Shown: positions 55,294-64,000 of the stretch, piece after piece
Numbering within the stretch: the stretch's first letter is position 1
How the letters are laid out: each line of letters opens with the position of its first letter
NCBI GenBank assembly: GCA_001510575.1
Contig: LNGK01000009.1
Location: 372,001-436,000 of the forward strand
Length of the DNA stretch: 64,000 nt
Source of the DNA: Knoxdaviesia capensis
Taxonomy: Eukaryota > Ascomycota > Sordariomycetes > Microascales > Gondwanamycetaceae
Reading direction: 5' to 3'
The notes under the pieces: model-generated
Told to the model about the DNA's origin: nothing
The model's database searches: none
What the model saw: the letters and a program-made list of their open reading frames with translations, nothing else
Position numbers and translations under genes: made by a program

Positions 55294-55482
55294 AGGGTTA
55301 GGGTTTGCGTGTGCGGTCGGGGGTGGCATGATCCTGAAATAACCTTCTGGTTCTGGCTACGTCAAGGCCAGACACCCAGTCTCTCGTGATACGAATTAAA
55401 CACGGCTAGAACCAGTTCTAGGCTCCGGGGAATTCTCTTGCACCGGAGTCTGCTCGGAGTTTGTGGTCTAGGGTTTGGGTTA
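55294..55482. promoter_or_regulatory. Telobox-like motifs inside the gene desert
   Basis: AGGGTTAGGGTTT at 55294-55306 and TAGGGTTTGGGTTA at 55469-55482. They resemble the telobox elements upstream of genes elsewhere in this window and may mark a promoter within the desert. Confidence 0.35.
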
Positions 55483-58400
55483 CATCGGCCGCATAGTGTA
55501 AGTGGACGCTTCTGCGAACAAGAACTAAAAGAAAATCGACCTGTCTCGACAGGAAACTTTATTGAGCGCCGGCGGCTGGGCCCAGTTTTCGGAACGTCTT
55601 TTCGTTCCAGTCTGCCAGATATCTCCACTCCCGGCGTTGGGAACGACAGAGAGACCAAGGCCCCACTGCAAGTTGCAGGTTAACTACGCTACGTCAGAAC
55701 GGCCGTCATGAGGTTGATGGGGGGGGAGGCCCTGCGATGACTGATCGACCCTCCTGTCCTGATTCGAGTCACGGCGTCTCTCCTGCTATGGGGCTGCTGG
55801 TCGCCGATGTTGTGTGTGAGATCCGGTGGAGACGTGGGAATAAAGGGGAGGAAGAAGAGTGGAATCAAATCTAAACAAGCAACTGTGTATCGTATCCTGG
55901 GATAAAACGAAAGCGAGAAAAATCTGCAATTACGACACTGGGGCCTGTTGCTTTGCGTTCTTCTTTTCAGCTGCGGTGAGGTCACTGCGCTAGCATTCTT
56001 TGGGACACACGGTTCCTGGCTAGCAAATCAAGTGTTCTGCAAAGACGCTGGCATTCCGGGCCAATCTCTCCAAAGCAAGTGGTTCTTCGGGCCATGCTCG
56101 ATACACTTGCTGCACACGCCGGAAAATTCCGAGCCGGATACCGGTGCGCAGGGAGACCCGAGAAGTTCAGACCTCCGAAACTACATACCGGGACGAAGAA
56201 GGAGGCGAGAAGCTGGAGGTTTTTGAGGTAGTCGTTGGGCCCCCCAAGCCATCGATGACATCGATTTTGTGGTCAACGTGTGTGTGTGTGCGGGTGGGTG
56301 GGTGTGCCCTGTGCCGGGGGTTTTAACAGGAGACACACAAGGCGTTAAGGCGTGGGTGGGCTGGTCGACCGTCCGTTGCCCGCCCGGATGGGGCAATGTT
56401 CTGTTCTGGCACAGAGAAGCAGGCTCCGAGCTGGACTGGAACATGCACGGTCATGCATAACTATGCAACTTGGTTACAGAGGTGAGGTGGTGGTGGGACG
56501 GCCGCAGGAATTTCTTCAGGCGACGTTCGCACGCCGACCCGGAACCTTCTTGTACTACTCACTGCCACGCAAGTTACAAATCGATACACAAATCCAACTG
56601 TCATTCCGGTTATCGCCTCGTAGTCGTTTCGGGTGTAAACGCCCACAGCGGCCCATTAAACCCATTGCGCCGGCCAGGACCTGTGGCTAGCCCCTCCCGG
56701 CCTGGGAGTAATGCTGTACATCCTACTGGGCGCTGGAGGACCGCTTTTATAGATTGGCGGGACGAGAAGGCCGCTCAAGAACCTCTTGCAGACACTAACG
56801 AGAAAACGCCCGTAGCCTTGGCTTCCAACACAATATAGCCTGTCCCGCCGAGGCTGCGGTATGACATAGACACAAGGACTTTTGGTTGGTGGCCCGGCGG
56901 TTTTGGTGGTTTTCCCCCCAGCGACGATCGCCCGCCAGAGCCTTGCACGAAGGCTCGGGGTCCGATTCGCGTGCTGGCGGATTCGCAAGACAAATAGAAA
57001 AGAATAAGCTGTACGTACGAAAAGCGTTGTGTCTCGTGTGGGGTCCGCTTTCTTCCCCCCCACTGTATTACTCTTCTTCGGGCTCTTTGGGAGTTTTCAA
57101 GGACATATATATATATATACGACCCCCTCGTTTAAATACAATTACCAACAGGCACGGTTCCCACCCCCGGCTGGCTGTTCGGGCCATTTGTCTGAGGCCG
57201 GCTGCACCAGTACTTGGGGGCGAGGGGGAAGTGAAAGTTTTCGTCGGCCAGCGAATCACGACGTAGACAGTGTATCTTTCTGGCGTTGTTAATACGCGAT
57301 GAAAATGGAGGTGGGAGGAACAGTTGGCGATTCTACTGCTTGGAGCACCTCTGGTTCGTGGGCGCGGGCAAACCTGCGCCGACTCGCGCAAAGTCGGCAC
57401 CGCGAAGGGAACATGACAATGTCTGGGAGAGGGAATGTTCCTCCACGCTTAGTGGTGTCCACCCTGGATCTTCGGTTCTTTTTCTTTTTCCTCTTTCTGT
57501 TTCCTATCCCACTGGGCCCGGTACTCCGGGTAATACGCCGAACGCTCCTTGGAACAACGTAGCAGTCGAGTCAAGCGACCACCCACACAGGAGTAATTTT
57601 TTTAAAAAAAAAATTCGGAGGAAGACCTCCCAAGCTGTACAGCCTTTTGACCAGTTTCTCTTTTTGGCTGGTGGAGTATTATGTCTTTGTCGGTATTGGC
57701 GCAGAAGGTAGTGGCCTTGGGGACTGAAGAGGAGGGGGGGGGGTTGGTTGTGTGCGTGCAGGCTCTTGGCGATATGATATCGTGGATGGACGACTCGGAT
57801 TGCGTAGCAGTTTCTCTCTCCGGACCAAGAAGATGCAACTGAACGCAGACAAAGTTATCGACCGGCCTCGGAAAGACGAGGCGCCGGGGGTACGAAGTCT
57901 TATAGTCGTCGTCGCCGTCGCTGGCCGAGTGAGGCATACGTATGCGTGTTGTGGTAGTGGACTTCGCCGATCGGCGGGTGCAGGATATTGTAAGAAGAGT
58001 ATTGGAACGTGCAGAACCCTCCTATAGCAGGTGTAGTAGACTTTTGGCGGGAGCTCCAGGCCCCTTAGCCACCATCTGAATATACCGTAGGCACTCACAG
58101 CCTTCTGTGCCGTACAATACCAACGTGCCCCTTGTGCGTGAGCACAGATGTACACCGGACACATCCTGCACCCAAGCCCGCCGGGCCACCACGCGCCACC
58201 AGGACGAGAAAACTTTTGAGTAGGGTTCAGCCAGCACCCAGCACTGCTTGCCCAGGACTCCGTCTCCACCCAATGGCACAGTTTCTGCTGCGTACGAGAA
58301 AATCCTGCCCCCTCCCTCCCCAGCCCTGGAGGGCCCGCCAGCCGATGGCACGCCGCCGGCACTTACACGAGACCGCTACCACGCCCGCCCGCCTGCCCCC

Positions 58401-61003
58401 AAGCACCAGATGTTGGAATGGACGGCCCGCGATGGCATCGCCCGCCAGGAGACCCCCCTCTCTCTCCCAGCGGGCTGGATGTGTCGTGCGGGCGCAAAAT
58501 ACAGCACGAACCCGTGGAAACGTGCGTGAGGTTTCCCTCGGCTGTCATTTGGCCCGGGGGAAACTTCTCGCGGCGTGCGGTGTAAGTGGTTGATGTCTAG
58601 GACAGCCAGACGAGGAGAATATCTATATATACCTGGGGAGCCGGGACTGAGGGTCTGGGAAAGGGGGAGGAGATGCCTTCACGATGTGGTTTTCTCACGG
58701 TTCTTTGTTTTTGGCGTGGGTGTCTGGTAGGTACCAGGGACGCGATGACGGTCGACGACACACGAGGAGCACTTACACGGACGACGAGCTGCGCTACTAC
58801 CCACCAACACCACTACAACAGCCTACCATCACCGCCGTTTGGGTGCATCCAGGACGTAGAAACTGGACAGCAATAGCCTACAGATGAACAAACATAGGGC
58901 TCCCGTGGTAGTGGCCACAGGCACACGACTGCCTCCCCCGACGACACACGCTCCAGTACCCAAGGAAGCCCCCGCGACCAGCGATCGCGGACAGCCACAG
59001 CGCGACGAAGAAAGCGCCTCCCGGCGAGATACCACGAGATACAGGGCCTAAACAGGCTGACCGACCCCAAGCTTAGCACGACGTCCAATGTGTGTCAGGA
59101 TAGTTGCCCCCAGGCAGTTTCACGCATTATACACACTCTGGTCACCAAGCAACCGACGGTCGGCGATGCCGGAAGCCGCCGGCGTCCAAAAGTCTGCCGA
59201 CGGCACATCCCGCACGGCTGAATCTCGGGACGGCGCCCAGCCAATAGTGTGGGAGTACTTTCTGCCCGTGCTTGACCGACGGTCTTCACTCGCCGGACGC
59301 CGAATCAGGCATGGTCGATGCCGACCCCGGGCTTTTTTCGTTGCTCGATTCTATCGAGTAATGCTCGGTTACTATCAGTGGTGATGTCAAGAGCTCCAAG
59401 CTTCAGCTTCGGTGACTTTGAGTCCGCGTCATGTCCTTCCCCCTCTTCAGCCCCCCCCGCGCCGAGCAGTCCTCTTGATGGTGGTCTGGTGGCTCCAAGG
59501 TTCTCGCAGTGGCCGAACCGGCAGCGAGTTGACACGAGGCAAGGGAACTAAAAGAAAATGAAAAACAACAAAAAAAAAAAGAAAAAAAAACCTTCATGCT
59601 GATGATCGTCTTTTCCTTTTCATTCCGTGGGGGGCTCAGACTGCATCGTCAGGCCCGGAAGGGGCATCACCAGGCAAGTCAAAAAATAACATCACGGCCC
59701 AGGACCACAGAGACAAGGCCAGCGGCGTGAAAGAAAGCAGAGAAATTTTTGCAACCCAGAACACAGCGCAAGGCGCCTCCGGAGCTAAGCCTGGAGTGGC
59801 CTGTTGCTGTTTTCTCAGGGGGGCTGCAGGGCCCAACCGCTCGCTTCAGCTGTGCCTGGATGCCCTGAAAAAAAAGTTTTCGCCAGCCAACCGCCCATTC
59901 TGCGCCCCAGGTCTGTACAGGCAGGTGCAGGCGTACCGTCGTTCCTTCCTGTTTCAGCCTCGCAGATCGGCCACCGCCCACATATTCCCGATTCTCCCGA
60001 CGTTTCTCCAGCACTCACAGAAGGAACGAAAAAATTTTCCCTTCTGGTCTCCGACTTCGCATCGGCGTCTCCAGGCCCAGACGAAAAATTTTCTAGACCA
60101 CCTTTTGTTTTTTTTCTCGACGATCTTCAAACAACCACCACATCGCAAATATCCGGCCAACCGACTTTGTTTCCTTCTGCTCTCGGCGCCTTTTTTTTTC
60201 TGGTGCGCCTCGTGATCCCGGACTAAACCGCCTTTTACCCCCATCTATCACCCGTACCCCATATTCCTAGCCTGGGGCCTTGCACGCGGGATGGATGGGG
60301 GAAGAGACACACGAACCATCCACACGGCCTGTGATGTGATGCATGGGGCTGGGTTGGCGAGGCCGACGCCGGCGGTGGGAGTCGGCCTGGTCGGCTGGGA
60401 TGGCCGTGATGCTCCGATGACACGTTGGCCCTGGAGCTGAAGTGGCTGTTGTGAAGTCTCACTCATCAAATTGACCGAAAGCCCTGTGCAGCCTTGGACG
60501 ACCAAGACAAGCCGTGCGTGGCGGTTCTGCGTGGATGGAACCAGCTTGCACCGGCGACCATCAGCTCGACTCTCTCTCTCCATACCCGAACCCGAATCTC
60601 GGTCCCCCGGAATGCGGCTCTCTGGAGACAGACCCCGCCCCTTTTCTGGACACACCATTCTTACCGAGCACCAAAAACGGCCCCAGCACGCGAAAAGAAG
60701 CAAAAAACGATCGAGGCCCGCGCCGGTCTGCAATCTGGACCTAAATCACGAGAGATTCTGCCCTGATTCCCGGAGAGCCCCCTTTAGCTCCTGTCCCTGG
60801 ACGTCATATATTCCAAACCCGACTTTTTCGCCTCTCCTCAGCTTACCTAGGCTCTGGGCCCTGGATATCTAGCGGGAAGCCGAAACAGATAGATGCGTTG
60901 GTGGCCAGCGTCACCGATGGAAAAAGACGAAGTTCGCTGCTTCGCCTGGCGCGCCAGTCCCGAAGCTACTGATGGGCCCGGCCTGGCAAAGTTAAGTTGG
61001 GGA

Positions 61004-61088
61004 CAAAAAAATGTCGGCCTGGCTGCCGACAGGGTCGAACCCTAAAAATGGCTGTGCTGCACCATGCAGCTAGCTCTTGGCATGAGCT
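61004..61088 (-). ncRNA. Candidate structured RNA with four hairpins and a T tract
   Basis: On the minus strand, four perfect short hairpins follow one another: stems AGCTC/GAGCT (61072-61088), GCTGCA/TGCAGC (61056-61070), AGGGT/ACCCT (61031-61043) and GTCGGC/GCCGAC (61013-61030). A run of seven T follows at 61005-61011, as at an RNA polymerase III terminator. It is not a tRNA: the T and anticodon arms do not pair. Chance occurrence cannot be excluded without a folding test. Confidence 0.25.
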
Positions 61089-61537
61089 GTTCGACGTGAC
61101 TTGTTTCTTCTTGCTCCATCTGATTTTTTGAGGTGCTGTGCTGGAACAGGGGCCCTGGCGCGTTCGGGGTAACTAACTTAGTGTTGATTTGCTATGATTA
61201 TGCTACAAGCGGTTATAGGCCCCTCATCCGACGGCGGGAGAGAGAGAATGACTCTGATACGTGCGTGTCGTTGCTGGTGATTCTTTTCTCTCTCACGCGG
61301 GTGTGGAAGAGATTGAGGGCGTGTTCTTTCGTTCCCACCTTGAGCGCTTCCCCAAGATCTTGGGAATGTTTTTCAGGGTCCATCCAGTTGGCCCCGGCCC
61401 TTCGGGGTCCGCGACGATGCATGGCACGCTGGCGCAATTGCAGATTTTTTTTCTCTCTCGTTGGTGTGTCTGTCTGTCACCGTACGATCAGTCGCTCGCC
61501 CACAGCAACCACCATCTCATCTCACCCGAGACACACA

Positions 61538-61551
61538 CACACACACACTGC
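61538..61551. repeat. Short (AC)n tract
   Basis: About seven AC units in the gene desert. Confidence 0.6.
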
Positions 61552-64000
61552 GGGGAGCGCAGGACGAGCCGGAAGCCAGTCTGTGCTCTCTCCAGCGTGA
61601 AAAAGGCTGATCCCTCGTCGTGGCGCCTTTCTCTATTTGTCCGAGTGAACGTCAAACCCCCCCCCCCTTTCAGCATGGGAAGCTTGGACGGTTCCGTTGT
61701 TTGCCATGCCTCGGTCGTGGGTGGGCGCACTCTTAGCTGGTGGTGAAGAATCCAACACGGCTCTTTTTTTCTCGCATCTGTTCGGGGGCGGCTGCGATGC
61801 TCTTTCTTCCCGGGTCTCTGCCGTGCTCTTCTCTTATTTTCTTTTGGAGCTTGCCACAGACCTGGTGTGTCCGGTTACCAAACTTTGGAGTCTGAGAGGA
61901 AAAGAGAAACAAAAACGAGACACACACAACCCCCACGGGCGTGCAAGTGGTTGGCAATCTGCACCAGAGCAATTTGGGTTGGTTGAGGAGGCCGGTTCAG
62001 GCTCTGGCCTGACTCCCAATGCGACCCTGGGAGGGGGAGTGTATAGTAGCACCCTACTCGACCCACCCACCCACCACCTTTCAAACCCCCTCCTCTTCCT
62101 CTTTGCAAGCGACATCCATGGAGATGATACCCTCTGGAAACGCCGACAGCAACTTTTTCCCTTTGATGTTGTGTTGCGTTGTTCCGTGGCTTTCGTTTCG
62201 CCGAAAACTGGGGGGGGTTTTTTTTTTTGACAGGTGATATTCCCAGTTTTTTCCTTTGCCCTTTGCCCTTTGCCCGTCTCCGTCTACCTCCGGCAGAACC
62301 AATTGGTCCATGCTTTCGTTTTTTTTTTTATCTTCCTTTCACCGGAGTTGCTATTTCCTGGCTATTGGTCTCTCCCCCTCTCTCGCTTACGATGGGGGGA
62401 CCTGAAAAGCCAAAGCTCACACTCCTAATTCGGGACCCCGCTGGGTTTCTGTCCTACGCATTGGGGTTGAAGAAGCTGGGACATGTTTTTTTCCTTCTTT
62501 TTTCTTTTTTTTCTTATTGCAAGTGTGAGTGTGGGTGGACCTTCTCACAGGGGGTGGACGCTTGCCGTAGACTCGGAAGTTCCGGCTGCACCAGATTTCT
62601 GCCATGGCCAGCAAAGCGGCCAAAAAGCAATTTCACACAAGCGAGAAAAACAAGCAAGCTTTCTTTTGCTTGACAGATTGGACGGCGGGTAAGTATCGTG
62701 TCTGTGTGGGTGGGTGCTGAACCGCCCATATAAAAATACCCCCGCTACCAAAAAAACCAAAACCAAAAAGAAAAAGATAACCACAATTCGTTGAAGCGCC
62801 ACAGCTCGCACGGGTAAGTGGCGGGTGTTGTGGTTTTGCTGGTATCCATTATTATTATTCTCTTTTTTTTCTCTCCTGGTCTCGGACCTTTCGCTTTTCT
62901 TTTCCCTTTGCTTTTTTTTTCTTTCCCTTTTCCTTCTTTTCTCTTTTCTCTTTTCACTTCCACTTCCCTCTCCACCAACAAAACGAGGCACGCGACCAAC
63001 TCCCAACCTACTACTATTTATGGGGGGGTGTGCTCAGTCCAGAGACTTTCATGTTGTACTCTACTGCTTAGTATGTGCATATACGCTTCAACTCGTTGGT
63101 TTCACTGGGAGGGCTCCCTTTCAATAGCTGCCCTTTCCCCCCTCATGGTTCCTTTTCCTTCGTTCCCCCACCGTTATGGTCCCTGTTTCATCTCGGACTG
63201 GCCGTGATGGTGCATTGGCGTGAAGAAACGAGAAAATTCATCGCGCAGTGTGATGATGAAAAGATATTTTTTTCGTTTTTTTCCCCTGCTTGAGGCCGCC
63301 CTCTTCAATCACCGAGATGTCACCGGCCAGTCTGGACACGCTCTCAAGATGCGATTCCTTGAGTGTGAGTGTGGCCGAGATCGGGCAGGGAAAACACCGG
63401 ACAGGAAACACGGGCTGCGATCAAGAGCTGGAAAGCGTGTGCGCGGTGCTTATCTGCCAGCCTTTCTAATCATTGTTTCTTTTTTCCCTTTTTCTCTTTC
63501 GCCGGGATGAAGCCATTTTTCTGCTGCAGCCCACCGCTTTCTGACATCTCGGCCAAAAAACGCCAATCAGGTAATGCCCACAGACCCAATAAAAGCACCA
63601 CCCGTATCTACTGGTGTCTTCGTAGTATTCTCCTGCCACAACCCCTTACCTCTTTTTTAAAGAGACTCTTTTTTCCAGCAAGCACATAGTTTCCAGTGTG
63701 CTTGCTTGTGGTTTAATGTGGCAGAGACCAAACTATTCAGACCCGTTGCTGGGCACCGGCCTCTGAGACGTCGTCTTGATCGTCCACGAAGAGTCCGGAA
63801 TCAGCTGTGGTCACATTTCTTTTCTTTTGTATTTGTTCCTGTTACGTTCAACTTCGGGGCTTGGATATTGTGGGAGGGAAAGCTTCGGTGGCAGGAGTCT
63901 AGCCCGTAGGTTTCTCTTTAGGATTCTCTTTAGGAGGCGGGCTAGTGCCTGGCCAGGGCCTGACCGGGAGCCGGATGGCCAGAGCTCTTGTGTGTGTATG

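Larger units (their letters stand above)
46901..64000 (+). other. 17-kb gene-free region with T-tract strand bias
   Basis: No recognisable coding region on either strand. Long T tracts on the + strand recur (47176-47205, 47243-47254, 49621-49637, 50810-50828, 51096-51107, 52003-52020, 52946-52967, 54139-54159, 54972-54986, 62218-62228), several followed shortly by CAG or TAG. A-rich runs on the + strand occur too (48665-48695, 50030-50060, 59555-59590, 62745-62780) but are fewer. GC content looks moderate, so this is not RIP-type AT-rich DNA. It may be a very long 5' regulatory region or non-coding transcript belonging to a + gene beyond the window. Confidence 0.45.

Noticed and set aside
61030..61110. 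tRNA on the minus strand suggested by GGGTTCGACC and TAGCTGCATGG
   Set aside because: T-stem and anticodon stem mispair and no acceptor stem closes; retained only as a hairpin-rich RNA candidate.
42846..64000. A decayed transposon explaining the gene desert
   Set aside because: No transposase or reverse-transcriptase motifs, terminal repeats or AT-rich RIP signature could be seen by eye; a repeat-library search would be decisive.

Overview
The window is nuclear DNA of a filamentous ascomycete (Pezizomycotina; Eurotiomycetes is a weak guess). Evidence: short GT-AG introns, several with CTAAC branch sites; a type III polyketide synthase with the Cys-His-Asn triad; a methyltransferase of the AusD/Trt5 type; Zn2Cys6 and copper-fist regulators; and TTAGGG-type telobox motifs in several promoters. 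I reconstructed 13 protein genes, 8 of them by joining exons at splice sites that keep the reading frame. No tRNA, rRNA, CRISPR array or convincing transposon was found.

Layout. At 1-1781 (+) is the C-terminal part of a fungal transcription factor cut by the window edge, followed by 4.1 kb without a gene. At 5892-7066 (+) is a small SAM methyltransferase of the meroterpenoid type. From 7.7 to 20 kb lie a 1651-residue ankyrin/RCC1/BTB protein (-), a six-exon mitochondrial 2-oxodicarboxylate carrier (+), the ribosome-biogenesis factor Bud22 (-) and a type III polyketide synthase (-). From 22 to 31 kb lie a CorA-like membrane protein (+), a small multi-span membrane protein (+), the nucleolar factor Bfr2/AATF (-) and a dynamin-family GTPase (-). 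A SET-domain protein (32.3 kb, +), a Zn2Cys6 regulator (36.7-39.4 kb, +) and a copper-fist regulator (41.5-42.8 kb, -) complete the genes.

The last 21 kb (42.85-64.0 kb) contains no gene I can support. It has a strand pattern: purine-rich on the + strand to about 46.3 kb, then dominated by long T tracts on the + strand, several followed by AG. The assigned genes here tend to have pyrimidine-rich leaders on their sense strand, so the desert may hold two very long divergent leader or regulatory regions, one for the copper-fist gene and one for a + strand gene beyond the window. It also holds a candidate structured RNA near 61.0 kb and a small assembly gap at 52.59 kb.

The window looks like ordinary chromosomal housekeeping territory with scattered specialised-metabolism genes, not one gene cluster. 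Telobox motifs occur upstream of the two ribosome-biogenesis genes (BUD22, BFR2), the SET gene, the small membrane protein and between the ankyrin/BTB and carrier genes, which suggests a shared growth-linked regulatory input. Function names come from recognising family motifs by eye; no database search was possible.
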